A stretch of 64,000 nucleotides of DNA from Holothuria scabra. Lineage: Eukaryota; Echinodermata; Holothuroidea; Aspidochirotida; Holothuriidae. This document shows positions 34,080 to 46,794 of this stretch, piece by piece. A program made the translations under genes and the position numbers. Every line of letters begins with the position of its first letter. The stretch's first letter is position 1. The notes under the pieces are model-generated. The model had not been told where the DNA came from, made no database searches, and worked only from the letters and a program-made list of their open reading frames with translations. Location: positions 6,928,938 to 6,992,937 of the forward strand of contig CM074195.1 in NCBI GenBank assembly GCA_037179385.1, read 5' to 3'.

Positions 34080-37000
34080 AGGTACAGTACACCTTAAATG
34101 GATCTTTTAATATCTCTCGATGCATTGAAGAGTCACTTCACATACCTCTCTTCAAGTAATGTGCATTTTATTATCCAGGACATTTACTTTTCTACCCTCT
34201 TACTTTTAAGGAGTGTTTCTATATCTGTTTGAAACTAATATGCACTTTATTAACCAGGGTATTTTGAAGAACCTTTTGCTATGTGCGAGTAATGTGCATA
34301 TTATCATCCAGGACATTTACTTTTCTACCCTGAAACTTTTAGGGAGTATTCTGTCAACATATCTCTCTGCAAATAATCTTTTCTACCCTGAAACTTTTAG
34401 GGAGTATTCCTTCAACATATCTCTCTGCAAGTAATATGCACTTTATTCATGTGCATGGTATCATTCAGGGCGTTTTCTTATCTGCCATGTTACTTTTTGT
34501 AAGTTGTTCTATTTATCTCTTTGCAAGTAATGTGCACTTTATTATCCAGGGCATTTTAAAGAGTGTATTGCTCTCAGAAAGTAATGTGCATTGTATCATC
34601 CAGGGCATTTACTTTTCTACCCCTGTAACTTAAAGGGAGAATGTTTTAGGTGTTAACTGCTCTCTGAAAGAAATATGCATGGTACTGTATCATCCAGGGC
34701 ATTTTCTTTTCTGCCTTGTTACTTTTGGGGAGTTGTTCTATTTATCTCTTTGCAAGTAATGTGCACTTTATAATCCAGGGCATTTTAAAGAGTGTATTGC
34801 TCTCAGAAAGTAATGTGCAGTTTGTCATCTAGGGCATTTACTTTTCTACCCTGTAATTAAAAGGGAGAATGTTTTAGGAGTTTACTGCTCTCTGAGAGTA
34901 ATATGCATTGTATCATCCAGGGCCTTTACTTTTCTACCCTAAAACTTTTAGGGAGTATTCCTTGAACATATCTCTCTGCAAGTAATATGCACTTTATTAG
35001 TATGCATTTTATCATCCAGGGTATTTACTTTTCTACCCTCTAACTTTCAGGGAGTATTCTTAACTTAACCCATGAAGTTTGGTGAAGTATTCTTTCAACA
35101 TATCTCTCTGCAAGTAATATGCACTTTATTAAAATGCATTGTATCATCCACGGCATTTACTCTTTTCTACACTGTAATTTTTTGGGAGTAGTTCTATATG
35201 TTTCTCTGCAAGAAATATGCCCTTAATTATCCAGGGCAATTTTGAGGAGTTTATTGCTCTCAGAGGGTAATGTTCATTGTATCATCCACGGCATTTACTT
35301 TTCTACCCTGTATCTTTAAGGGAGTATGCATTTTTTAAGAAATTTATGGCCCTCTGAGAATAATATGCATAGTATCATCCAGGGCATTTAGTTTTCTACC
35401 CTGTTACTTTTAGGGAGTATGCATTTTTTTGGCAGTTTATTGGTTTCTGCAAGTAATGTGAATGGTATCATCCAGGGCATTTAATTTTCTACCCTGTTAC
35501 TTTTAGGGAGTGTGCATTTTTTTGGCAGTTTATTGGTTTCTTCAAGTAATGTGAATAGTATCATCCAGGGCATTTAATTTTCTACCCTGTTACTTTTAGG
35601 GAGTGTGCATTTTTTTGGCAGTTTATTGGTTTCTGCAAGTAATGTGAATGGTATCATCCAGGGCATTTAGTTTTCTACCCTGTTACTTTTAGGGAGTGTG
35701 CATTTTTTTGGCAGTTTATTGGTTTCTGCAAGTAATGTGAATAGTATCATCCATGGCATTTAATTTTCTACCCTGTAATTTTCAAGAATTCCCTATATTT
35801 TTCTCTGCAATTTATGTGCATTATATTATCCAGGGCATTTCTATTCTTGCCTTGCAACTTTTAGGGAATCTCAATATTTTTTCTCTGGAAGTTTATGTGT
35901 ATTTTATTATCCATAATTTTCTGTACAAGTAATGTGCATTCCAACCCTCAAACTTTTAAGGAGTATCTCCATACTTTTCCTAAGATATGTCCATTCTACT
36001 GTCCAGGGCTTTTCTTTATCTACCCTGCAACTTTTGAGAATTATCTGTTCCAACCAAGTAACTTTTAAGGAGTATATATCCATATTTTCCTTTGCGAGTC
36101 ATGTGCATTTTATTATCCAGGGCATGTCTGTTCCAACAGTGATACTTCTAAGGGGTATCGCCATATTTCCTTTGCAAGTAATGTGCATTTCATTATCAAG
36201 GTCACTTCTTTTTCTCCCCTGTAACTTTTGATGAGTATCTCTTTATTTCACCTTTCAAGTAATGTGCATTTTATTATCCAGCCCTGGCATTTTTGTCTTT
36301 ACCCTCTAACTTTGAAAAGAACGGTTTAAGGTCATATCAAGTTATAATATGTTAGATGAGTAGTTATTGATTTTAGGGAAATATTCATTGAAATCCATTG
36401 TGTGTTTCTCAAGAAATGAGCAAATAGAATCGTCTTTTCAACAGACAGTGAACTTGAAGCAAGCATGTATGGAATCATATCCCCACATTAATGGTCAGTC
36501 TCTTGTTTTTCTTTATTATCATTAAAGTGAATGTCAACTGAACAGTCTGAAAAAAACAAAGCATTCCCAGTCAATGTGAGGACGTGATATAATCCGAGCT
36601 GCCCTCAAACTCACTTTGGAAGGCAAATCTAATAACTTCATCTGCTCATACCTGGAGATATATATGGCAATTCTTTTTCCACCATGTAACTTTTGGGAAG
36701 TATTTATGTACCTGACCTGTAACTTTAGGGAATATTTATATATTTTTCTCTGTAAGTAATGTGCATTTTATTATCCAGGGCGTGTACTTTTCTACCCTCT
36801 AACTTTCAGGGAGTATTCTTAGCTCAACCCATGAAGTTTGGTTACAACTAATGTAGTTCTGTGTGGTAAAATGTCTGTCTCTCTCTTCAAAAGATTTCAA
36901 TGTTTTAAACGACTTCATTGTGTGGAAAATATGTAGAGAGGATGATTGTTTATTGTTTACTAGTTGACTTGTTCAAAATGGATAAAGGCTCTGTTTGCAG

Positions 37001-38070
37001 ATATTTGCTTATTCTCTCTGCAAGTGGTGCACATTTTATTATTTAGGGCATTTATTTTTCTAACCTGTAACGTTTGATGAGTCAGCATATATTTGCTTAC
37101 TCCTGCTGCAAGTAAAGTGCATTTTATTATCCAGGGCATTTCTGTTCCTAACCTGAAACTTTAAAGGACCATTCCTCTCACTCCAAACTACAATTTTGGT
37201 AGGGGGGTACCGAAATTCTCAATTGGCTTAGCTCTTTGATGGACAGGAAATTCAGACAATACAAAGTTCTAAAGCTTGTATTACACAGCATGAACTGTAG
37301 TGAAAGTGTTTTGATTAAATACACACTGAGATTTTTTATACTCATCATGAAGCAATAAACTGAGATTGTGTCTGGATGATGATGAATTTCAGATAATTGT
37401 GGGAGGGGCTTAAGTAAGAAGGTTAGGAGAATTTGTACTCTTTGGGTGAGAGAATTGAGCCTTTAAAGGAGCATCGCTATATTTTTCTTTGCAAGTAGTG
37501 TGAGTTTTTATTATCCGTTGCGTTTACTTTTCTATCTTGAAACATTTAGGGAGTATTTCTATACATCTCCATGCAACCAAGTCTTTTTTATCCCCTGTGA
37601 CTTTAAGTAGAATCTCTATATATCTCTAGATGCAAGTAACGTCCATTTTATCATCAAGGGCATTTCTTTTCCTGCCCTTTGTGTAATAGGGAGTACTTCT
37701 ACATTTGTGTGTAATTTGCATTTTTTTTTTATCCAGGGCGGCTTTTATTTTTCTACCCTTGATTTTTTAAGTATCTCTACATTAAACTTTAAAATGAATA
37801 GAATGAACTTCTTCAACCTCTAATAGAGTGAAAAGTTTCAATTCACCCTATTTCACTAGAACAGTGAAATGCTGGAAAATAAACACTTACAATTTGTACC
37901 ATGGATCTTTTAAGGAATATCCTCATGTATCTCTCTCTTTGAATAGTGTGTATAACTTTTCCAGGGCAATTCTTTTTTTACCATTCAACTCTTAAGGAGT
38001 CTTCTTCATATATTTGTCTGTTAGTAATGTGCGTTGTATTGTCCAGGGATTTTTCTTGTAACTGATGTGT
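34080..38070 (+). repeat. Long degenerate minisatellite, about 93-bp unit
   Basis: Dozens of units of the form CTGCAAGTAATGTGCATT, TATTATCCAGGGCATTTACT, TTTCTACCCTGTAACTTTTA, GGGAGTATT recur over 4 kb. Between 35451 and 35730 four successive units are spaced exactly 93 bp apart and are nearly identical, so that block was recently amplified. Elsewhere spacing varies. Non-repeat inserts lie near 36300-36700, 36835-37010 and 37770-37920, and a MITE sits at 37161-37466. Open frames here have no consistent phase across units, so the array is not protein-coding. Confidence 0.9.
37161..37466 (+). mobile_element. TTAA-flanked MITE inserted in the minisatellite
   Basis: A 306-bp unit bounded by TTAA on both sides. 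The inverted ends are AGGACCATTCCTCTCAC on the left and the complement of AGGCTCAATTCTCTCAC on the right. The copy at 52827-53129 lies in the opposite orientation, and an older one at 30141-30415. TTAA duplication suggests mobilisation by a piggyBac-type transposase, but the ends lack the usual CCC start, so the assignment is tentative. Confidence 0.8.
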
Positions 38071-38099
38071 CTCCACGTTTTTCGTATAAGAAATAAATA

Positions 38100-39560
38100 C
38101 TTGCTTGAAACAAACTATTTCCTGTCTTCGATTCTTTTTTAACGTATTTTGTTTATATTTTAAAATGCATTATCAACTTTCTCCCCATCGATATCAGCCT
38201 CTTGCTTTCAAGCATTGAAGCGCAATCATTACACATTTGAGGGTTAAATGAGCAACTTTAGAGGGGTCACCTTTACCAACGAAATGTTTTGAGAACAACG
38301 GAATAATCATTCCAGATGAGACCGTGAAAATTCACTTTTATCATTTAAAAGATCAAATTTTCACGACGATTTCAACATTTGATTTTTTTTGGACAACACA
38401 TGAAAATTGCCTGAATGCAGTAATGAAATTTTGCTTTTTCTGAAGAAAAAATGAAGATTTTCCAGACAATTTCAATATTTGACTTTTTTTTTGACATTAC
38501 ATGATAATTGCATGAATGCAGTAATAAAATTTTGCTTTTTCCGGAAAAAAAAGTTAAAAAGTGATGTCTTGCCTTCGATTACAGCAATTTCTACTGTTTC
38601 TGACAAAAAAACCTAAATCGCACGAAAAATTCCCTCAATATTTGCTTTTTTGGGGGGAAAAGCCCGATCGTGACGCAAATATTATTTTTGGGAAATAGTT
38701 TTAATGGTGTTTAGCACAAATTCTGGTTAAAACAACTAGGATCTGAGTTAGTTTAACCGGGATTTTTGTTTAAATTTAACCAGGATTGCGTTTGAGTAAA
38801 TAGAACACCGATCCTGGTTAAATTTAACCCCAGTGTTTTTGAAGTGAATGGGCAGGACAGATGATAAACTATTCGACACCCTAAACACCCCCCTGCCTGT
38901 CCGTGTAATTAATTTGGCAATTGGAAAAGTTCCGGCAGCACTCTTTCCAACTCTCAGCTCGCCCAATATTTTACCATTTTCGGGCAAAATTTTTGAAGAA
39001 TGAAGTGGGGCTGAGGAAAAACGTTTTTCCTGAGCTTCCAGAACGTGTCCCAAATCATTTTTATTTCCAAAATAATTTTTATTTCCATGAAACTTTTGCT
39101 TTGAGTATAGGGCTTTTTCAGGCAAAGATTTAATGTAGGGTGTGTATTTAAATAAATCGATCATTTCGGGCATTATGTTGCTCAAGATTTAAAATCAGGC
39201 TGAAGAATTGTTGTTTCTGTAAAGCGACAGGCTTCCCCATGTGTCGCGATTTTATTTTTCGTAAATATGTTACCCTGGATATGACAGTATGATATTTCTA
39301 TTTTGCTGGCAAACATTTGAAAGAGGTCGAATATTCGACTGTTTCGGGCATTGTGTTGTGAAGTAAAGCTCACGAATAACAGCGTTTTGCTCTGCGCGCA
39401 TGTGTAGTTGAATTTTTGTAACCTTGTTGAGTTTCATGAAAATCTTACAGCGACTATGATATTTTTTGAAGTTTTCGGGCATATCCTTTTTAAGATTGCG
39501 GGCACGCTTACGAGTTTTACGAAAAACCATGTCACTTTTTAAATTTCAAGTGGCCTCCCT
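38100..39560. repeat. Intergenic DNA with short local repeats
   Basis: At about 38355-38560 a 101-bp unit is tandemly doubled (TTCAATATTTGA, then TGAATGCAGTAAT, then AAATTTTGCTTTTTC). From 38725 to 38830 the motif TTTAACCAGGAT and variants recur three or four times. From 38965 to 39480 the word TTTTCGGGCA recurs at irregular spacing. The 145-residue minus-strand frame at 38748-39185 is interpreted as chance. Confidence 0.5.
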
Positions 39561-42430
39561 TATTTGTTTCAAATTACTGCCCAAATTGTAGATTTTGTGG
39601 ATTTTTTTTGGAGGGGAGGGGGGGGGGGCGCCCTGCCTCCGGTTCGTACGCCTAATGGTTCCAGAAGTTTCCTTGATTTCTTCAAAGGTTCCACGCGAAC
39701 AATAAGGCCCATTGGATCAATTTATATAAAACCTTTTTTCCTTTTACCAGTTGTCTTGTACAATGTTTATGGTTTGTTAAAATGGGTAATTTTTTAGAGG
39801 TACCTTTGGAGTCGTCAAAAATATTAGAACCATTGTCCAAGATGGACCCCCGGGTTCATTCGTGAAATATTGCATTTTACTTAACACTTTCTTTCAATTA
39901 TTATTAAAGAGTTGACGACCTGATGTAATGAGGCCTTGTTAGTGATCTGTTTGTACTATTATGGAAGCTTTGTTTATAGTTCCAATCAGGATGCTCTAGC
40001 AACTCCCTGGTTAGATACCGGTAGAGTTTGTTTGTTTGTTTGTTTTTCGGCACAGTTTCCAACCTCCCATCAGGAGGCTACTATGTCTTTCATATTGTGA
40101 TGTATGCAAATTGCCTTAAGCCTCTAGGGATTTTCTTGCGCAGTGCTGATGTTTTGACAAAATGACACTCGGCTGTGTTTTTGTGGTGAGTAAACATTGT
40201 ACTTAAGATAGTACAGAACATTTATTTGGTAACATCCTGAAAGCTGTATTCAGAGTGTTCGAGTTTTGAGGTTTGAGGTCATATGACTCTTGTACTAGTT
40301 AAGTCGCAGCAACGTTTTAGAAAATACGACATGAACTTGTATTTATTTTGTATCTGTCCATTTACTTTGTATATATTGTATGTATTGAATACTGAAAACG
40401 ACCAATTAAGTTGTAAATATGAATTTTTTTTAGCATACTTAAGTAAGCTTGTAATGCTGAATTAAAATTTAAACTGTATGGCTACTTCATTCTTAAAATA
40501 TTAACGGTATGAGATATGCTTCAGATACGAGCAAAATGCTTTAATGCACAGTTAGTGAGACTATTACACCTTTAAAATCTATTGCTAAACACACTCAACG
40601 AAATACACTGAGGAAACAAGAAAAAAGATTTTTGAAAGCATTTGGCTTAAAACTGGCTAAGCCCCTGTAAAAGGCGCAAGCAAAAAACGCCTTTGATTTG
40701 ATCAATTAAACGTATTGCCCTCCGGATTTTTTCTGCGGAGGCCCGTTACATAATACGTGATATTGCCCACTACTTCACTTATAAGGACGGTCCCGAATTT
40801 CAGCTAACAGATTACCAAATCATTTTCTCCATTAAACCAGAAATTTTGTTATCGTTCGTTTCACGTATTGAGCAATATTTATTGGGTGGGCTAATGCAGA
40901 CGCCGATTCAGGGGGTCCGACTCCCTGCTCTTGGCCACGAAAAAATAGGGGTTTCAGTCCTATTTTACGGCAGGTTAAAATGCAAGTATTCAAACTCAAA
41001 CCACAATTTATACACAATCAACTGCACTAAGACACCCTTGAGATCCATCCTTGTGTTATGAATGGATTAAGACTGATGTCGCCAAAGTATAAACTTAAAT
41101 TTGGAACATTCAAGTGTTGTAGATGTAGTATTGGTTTGTTTATCCCAACGATTTGGAAAACGTGCGCATGTGCATAGTCACCAGAACTACTTAACGAACT
41201 TGTTTATTCACATTTAACAGCCAACCTATTTGAGAATCTCGGCCGTTAATATCCGTGTATGGATCACCATCTCTTCTTCATCTTCTGTACACCTTCGTTT
41301 AAATATTTTCGACCAATGTCCCTGGAATGTTTGAAGGTTACATACAAGGAGAGTATAAACTCTTTGCATTGACGACAAACTGACGTCATCCTTGGGGCAA
41401 AACAACGGAAAACATGGCCGCATGCATAAAAATTCGCCTTACACTTGCAGCAGACTATTCGACTGGTTGACAAATCAGATGTCTGCATTTTGTCGTTGTT
41501 GGTTTTCTCTTGCTTCCAAAGGAGGGGGTACTTTTTGTTCTGTGACATCATATGCATAAGGTTTATTATCGGACATCCCACCAACGTCGGATATGATTGA
41601 TGATGTCATATGTATTCATTTTTCAGGTCAAGATCCCACTTCGTCGTGCAAGTGTGACTTCTTGATTTCGCTCTGCTACATACAGTCATATGTATCGTAT
41701 ACACAGAAATAAAACGCAGCTCTACAAAATAATGTGAGTTAGACTACATTCTCTAAAAAGCCATTAAAACAGCGAAATGTTAGGGAAAATAGGATTTTGC
41801 ACAATACATGCCTGGGCAACGACTTTTCTTCGCGTTACATTCATCACCAGAAAGGTGTGAAGCCATAGACAGTTCATGTTTACAAACAAATGACGTCACG
41901 GCTGCTTTTCGACAGAGTTGATGAGGTACGCCTTCTTTTTCGTGACAATGAAATGTAGATCCTATTACGCCTATGTGCTATGAAGAGATCATTGGGGGTG
42001 CGAAACCTAACAATTCAATTAAATTTATTTCCACATATGTACAAAACCCATTGAGGAAAGAATAACCAAAGAAGGACATTTCCCATCAACCCTACTGACG
42101 TCGAACAAAGGAGCAAAGACAATGAATGAAAAAAAGGTACTTGTCAATGTAGAGGGTAGTATAAAAAGTATCAATGGAAGTTGGAAGTGATACCTGCTAA
42201 GACAGGGACCTCGGAGTTGGGAAACTTGAGCCCCCGCCCACTTTTTCTACGGTAGGCATTTTGAGCCGCCTTATATTGCTATTATTTTTCTGTGTGTTTA
42301 GACAGCTGGAACGACGGTCCTTCTCGGACAACTTTTCGCGGCTCGAGTAAAAACGTGGTTTTAATAACTAATATCTTATATCAAATAAAATTGCACTCTT
42401 CTTAAAGAGAATTAATGTTTTAATTAATTT
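39561..42430. other. Intergenic DNA, no gene supported
   Basis: Contains a G-rich run (39610-39632), a (GTTT)n tract near 40027-40045 and no recognised element ends. A minus-strand frame at 41264-41584 has a cysteine-rich stretch (CCKC, ACGHVFRC, CRQC) that faintly recalls a RING half, but the spacing does not fit the family and no flanking exon was found. Confidence 0.45.
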
Positions 42431-42750
42431 AATAATTGCATCCATGTATTAATTATGAAATCTATGGCAAGTTTTCTGCCTTTGAATATCGAGTTAACAA
42501 GTTTTTTTCAGATTTTGTCTTTGGGTGATCCCAAATGACATTTGCTCTCAACGAAATTGACAGCGACAATTTTCTTATTGTACTACAAACCATCCACATA
42601 TCAAATATGAAATCTATTCAAGTTTCTTGACATATTTTCTTTACAAGATTTTCGGGCTTTGGCTCCTGGTGGCCCAAGATGACCCTTGACATCAACCAAA
42701 AACCATAGTCCTCCCCTTAGTTTAGGGCAGATATGTACCAACATGAGAAG
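42431..42750 (+). repeat. Decayed fragment of the nuclear-receptor-motif array
   Basis: Two degenerate units about 140 bp apart: TGATCCCAAATGACATTTGC near 42528 and GGCCCAAGATGACCCTTGAC near 42671, each followed by ATCAACCAAAAACCA- or CCACATATCAAATATGA-like blocks. They parallel GTGACCCCAAATGACCTTTG and CACACCAAATATGAG in the array at 55341-57840. The half-sites are eroded. Confidence 0.65.
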
Positions 42751-43963
42751 TTGGTGTAACAGAACACGCTGGTCTAGACCCAACTGCCCATCCGTGAGGC
42801 TCACATGGTTTAAATTACCACATAGACCTAGCCATGCACATAGATTGCGAAGTCACTAGCTGTTCTGTTTACTTTGACTTACTCCCCAATTGGATTTTAT
42901 TACGCCCCACGAGTACAATAGCTATATCGTGAGTCCAGCGTGGATGTATACTCGTACTTCCAATTGTTTCAAGTTTTGGAGGTCTAAAGAACAATGACTT
43001 TTAAAGCTTATATTCTCATTTCTGCATCAAATTCGTTTAATTTTATATTTTTGTGAAGGTAAATTGTCCGCCTAGGTCTTTGGTCATAAAATCTAAGTTA
43101 TTGCTCCTTATGTCAAAAATGTTACACCTCTGAAAAATTCTTCCCTCTCATGACTCATTTGCGGTTATAACAGAAAAGTGTAATTTAATATCCCGCTATG
43201 AGGCCCATTTGTCCCGCTAAGAGGACCAAAATCGATCAGGCAGTTCTGTTAGATCGACCTGGCATGAAGTTTGAAAACTGTCAGACATTACTATATTAAG
43301 ATATCATGTTAACGATAAGCGTTACAAACACACGCACGCACGCACATACACACACAAATACTACATACGTGTTGTTTTTACACACAACCTGAGGATCTCA
43401 TTGTTTCCTTTGTTTGTGCTTTCTCAACCCTAACCTTAACAATAGACTGTCTATTGTTTGGACAAGAGAGGATTCCAAAAATCAATTGATTTAGGTTCAT
43501 GTTTACTTAAGCACTAACACGTCACCATGGCTACATTGGTTTCTCTTATCTTACCCAAAAATTAAGCGCGTCACACCATTAGAAAGAGACAAAAAACACC
43601 AAATTTGAAGTTAGGTGGTCTACATGTGACCTAACGTTTAGCCATGCATGATTTGCAACGGACAATCAATCCATCACGGTCCCGTTCGTGCATACTTAGG
43701 CCTACCTACTGACCTATGTGTTCTTTTTTTTTTTTTTCATTTTGCCTTTTGATTCTTAATTGTGATCCAACGCAGTCGAGCTTATAACGTGTTGCAACCG
43801 TTATGTACAAAAGAGAAATGCCACTGCAAAAAACGACAATACCCACAGTACTTCATTGTGTACATCAGTTATTACCAATAACGCGTCTTCGACATATCTC
43901 TACCACCGGTTCACTCTGGTTTAATCTAGACGCTCAATTTTACTTGAAGTTTTGAGGGAAAAA
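42751..43963. other. Upstream region of the Ig-like gene
   Basis: No other gene recognised. A CA-rich simple stretch lies at 43325-43357. No clear TATA box was identified within 150 bp of the start codon, so the promoter cannot be placed from sequence alone. Confidence 0.5.
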
Positions 43964-45124
43964 ATGGCAATGGCCTTCCCGTACAAACTTGCCTGTATGC
44001 TTTTATATCTTTCAAATGTTCGGGCAAGATTGTATTTCGATGGAGAACAAACCTTCAACGTTCCATCTTATTCATCTGTTGCGGGTTTCGTGAAATCGTC
44101 TTTCATAGCTACAAGTTCAACAAGAGTCACTCTCAAGTGTGAAACCAGTTTTGATGGAGGCCCTGTATCTATCTTCAGAGGTCCTTGGTCCAGCCCTACC
44201 ATCCTCGTTGATCGTGGTAACCCGTTGATTCCAAATGTTTCTTTCTTCTCAAATGGAACTTCTGTGACGTTTCAGATTGGTTCCTCTGGAGGAGTTACAC
44301 AAGATGATTCTGGCACTTATTTTTGTTTTCGTACGGAGAGAGTTTCTAACCTGGAAATCATCGATAATGTATCATTTTCTGAACTTATAGTGCAAAGCAG
44401 GTTTACACTGTTCTGTATAATGCACAGCTATACCGATAGCATTTTCATATCAAATTCTTCCAAACCTTTGGTACATTGCTTTACTTTCTCAGACGATCTG
44501 CGAAATGAGGATGAAAACATTAAATTTTATCTTTCGGGCAAGAACGAGGAGGAGAGAACAAGGATCTCCACTGTTGCGTCTGCCCGGTTTTCAAGTTTAG
44601 AAATTCCCGGTGTTCCAACCCTTGGTGACCTTTTCTATCAGATTCCAATCGATGATGAAGCGGTCACAAACGTGTCGATGGTTAGCTGTGAGAGGCAGGA
44701 TAGCTCAAATTTGTGCACAAATATTCAGACCTTACTTCTATACCCACGTTTAGAGGTCACAGTTTACCCACAGAATGCAACTTATGACGAAACCGTCAAT
44801 TCTCTTGAATTCTTTTGTGTGACGGTTCCTAATATTGCAAGCAAGGTAGTGTGGAGAATGTCGGAGGAAAAAGCGGTCCCATATGCGACTGTCCATAGAA
44901 CTGCCAAAGGGTCGCAACTGACCCTTAAAGACATTAAATCTGCTAATGTTGATAATAACACTTTCGAGGTGACGTGTACTGTTAGTTTTGCTGGCGCTGC
45001 AGAAGTAATGGCAAGATCCGTGGTAGTAATTTCGGAAGGAATGAAGGGCAGTGCCTCTCATATTGGTATTATTTACACATGCTGTTTGAACATACTGGCG
45101 TACATATTTATCCGTTTTTTGTAG
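43964..45124 (+). CDS. Intronless Ig-like domain cell-surface protein, probably GPI-anchored
   Basis: A single uninterrupted 386-residue frame. The ATG at 43964 has a good Kozak context (AAAATGG), and a second ATG lies two codons later. Residues 1-20 form a signal-peptide-like stretch (LACMLLYLS core). The first Ig-like domain has C59 and C121, the latter in the classic DSGTYFC (115-121). The middle region (about 147-262) has cysteines at 151, 172, 242 and 251 and no clear Ig tryptophan, so it is a diverged domain. The third Ig-like domain has C285, W297 and C338 at canonical spacing. Seven N-glycosylation sequons (91, 97, 135, 164, 236, 271, 331) fit an extracellular protein. The tail GMKGSAS (359-365) followed by a hydrophobic end with no cytoplasmic part looks like a GPI-attachment signal; a short C-terminal anchor is the alternative. 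The ligand is unknown. Lack of introns is unusual for a multi-domain Ig protein and suggests a retrogene or lineage-specific family. Immune recognition or adhesion is inference. Confidence 0.8.
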   Translation: MAMAFPYKLACMLLYLSNVRARLYFDGEQTFNVPSYSSVAGFVKSSFIATSSTRVTLKCETSFDGGPVSIFRGPWSSPTILVDRGNPLIPNVSFFSNGTSVTFQIGSSGGVTQDDSGTYFCFRTERVSNLEIIDNVSFSELIVQSRFTLFCIMHSYTDSIFISNSSKPLVHCFTFSDDLRNEDENIKFYLSGKNEEERTRISTVASARFSSLEIPGVPTLGDLFYQIPIDDEAVTNVSMVSCERQDSSNLCTNIQTLLLYPRLEVTVYPQNATYDETVNSLEFFCVTVPNIASKVVWRMSEEKAVPYATVHRTAKGSQLTLKDIKSANVDNNTFEVTCTVSFAGAAEVMARSVVVISEGMKGSASHIGIIYTCCLNILAYIFIRFL

Positions 45125-46794
45125 ACTCATTCACGATTACGTTGCTCGCTGGCTTTGTTTTGGCATAGAAAACATAGAGAGCAGGCACAGATGGAAGCAT
45201 TTTAAAATGTAAGCACCTGATCCGTGCATGCACGAAATAATAGTCGCTTTTCAGCAATGCGTCATAATAGGTTACATGGTTACTTACTCCTTCAGATTTA
45301 TTGTTAAAATATTTGGTACAACTTTTCCCCTAATGTAAAATCGAATGTATCTCAATTTACATTAAAAAGTTCACCAGCTTGAAAGTGTACATAATGACTT
45401 GGCCGATAGCGTCATTACTTAGCCGATTTTTTAACGATAGAAAACCCCCAATAAGAAACTGACCTTGAGATTTCTATTAAGTGTTCACAGCCCAAACAAT
45501 GAATATGGATGTACCTCACTGCTGAAAATATCAAGAAATAATGCCCCTTTGTAATTATGAACATTTTATTTTAATTTTATTCCCGCATGTTTTAATTACA
45601 TTTTCGTGCACAACTTTATACTCATCTGAACCGACATTAATGGTTCGAAATTCCTTTGGTAACTAATTTGGCCACTAAATTCTATTCTAGGCACATTTTA
45701 CATGAGAGAACAAGGTAATCCTAAAGAATCTTTCTGAGGGTGAATGCCCATTATCTTAAGGTTAAAATGCTTAAAAAAATGCGTTATTTCACATATGGAT
45801 TCGGAAATCAAGGTCAAAGCATAAATGTCCACTGTTCAAGGCGTGGGATTTTCATAAGAGACTATTGAAAAAAGTCTAAAATTATTGCAGCTCCTTACAG
45901 GGGTCGCGGAACGAATTTTAAAGTGGAGGGTTAATCACTAAAGAGGCTAATAACATAACAACATAATAGCATCGGTACCGGTAAAAATATCTTACTTCAC
46001 AAGGGAGCAAATGTGGCACCAGATTACATGTAAGAACACCCAATTTCTCAAAAATTTTCAAAGGGGAAGGATTGCCTCTGCAAGGCCCCCTTAGTGATTT
46101 TTTTAATTCCTGAAAATAGGTAAATTTTTGTCAAATTGCAAATTTTACTTCAAAAGGTAACCTCTGTAACTCCTTTTTGCCTTAAAGGACACAGAATTCT
46201 CAAAAGGGAAGAACCCATCCCTTCTGCCCTTGGACTACTTTCCGGCCGGCATAAACGTACGACCGGGACAGGGGAGCGGAGGGTGTTCATATGCGGTGAG
46301 CAGTAGTTTGCATTTATCATGTAAGAAAATTTGGGGGAAAAATCATTAACAGTCGGGAGTTTGTGCAGTCATAGACAATTTCATCAATTCAGCGGACCTT
46401 GAATATAGCCAAGAGTCACAAAATAGATAATTAGGCATTAGCATATCTTCAATTCCGTTGCGAAGTTTCCCCGAAATGAATCAAGACGATTCAATTCAAT
46501 AGTTATTAGTTGGTTAGATGGAGTTTTACGGCCCAGTTTAATATAAAAGTGGTAGTATATTTTATGCTGTTGTAATTTTCTTATCATTTAGCAGGTTGCT
46601 GTTTCTTCTTATTGCAAACAAAAGATAAACATAAACTAGGGTGTACAGGATCTGGAATTTTAAGATACGGTCGGACCGGATTTTACCGGACAGCACGAAC
46701 TATCCCACCGGAATCCGGCCGAACCGGATTTTTTCAACAGGAATTTTTTGAATACAATCAGGGTCTAAGTAGTGTAGAAGCACCGTTAACATAT
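45125..46794. other. Downstream and intergenic DNA
   Basis: ATTAAA near 45361 could serve as a poly(A) signal for the Ig-like gene, but this is uncertain. 45895-45955 repeats part of 3818-3880. Around 46660-46735 the words ACCGGA and CCGGAATCCGG cluster. No gene recognised. Confidence 0.45.

Noticed and set aside
33200..38070. CRISPR-like array of regularly spaced repeats
   Set aside because: Repeat and spacer cannot be separated: the whole 93-bp unit is repeated, orientation flips on the left, and the DNA is clearly eukaryotic. It is a minisatellite.
38748..39185. 145-residue minus-strand protein
   Set aside because: No domain, no splice support, and the underlying DNA contains short repeated words; a chance frame is more likely.
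41264..41584. RING-finger-like cysteine-rich protein on the minus strand
   Set aside because: The cysteines and the CGH word do not have RING spacing, and no flanking exons were found.
45638..45656. tRNA B-box (GGTTCGAAATTCC)
   Set aside because: No A-box at the correct distance and no cloverleaf stems could be drawn around it.
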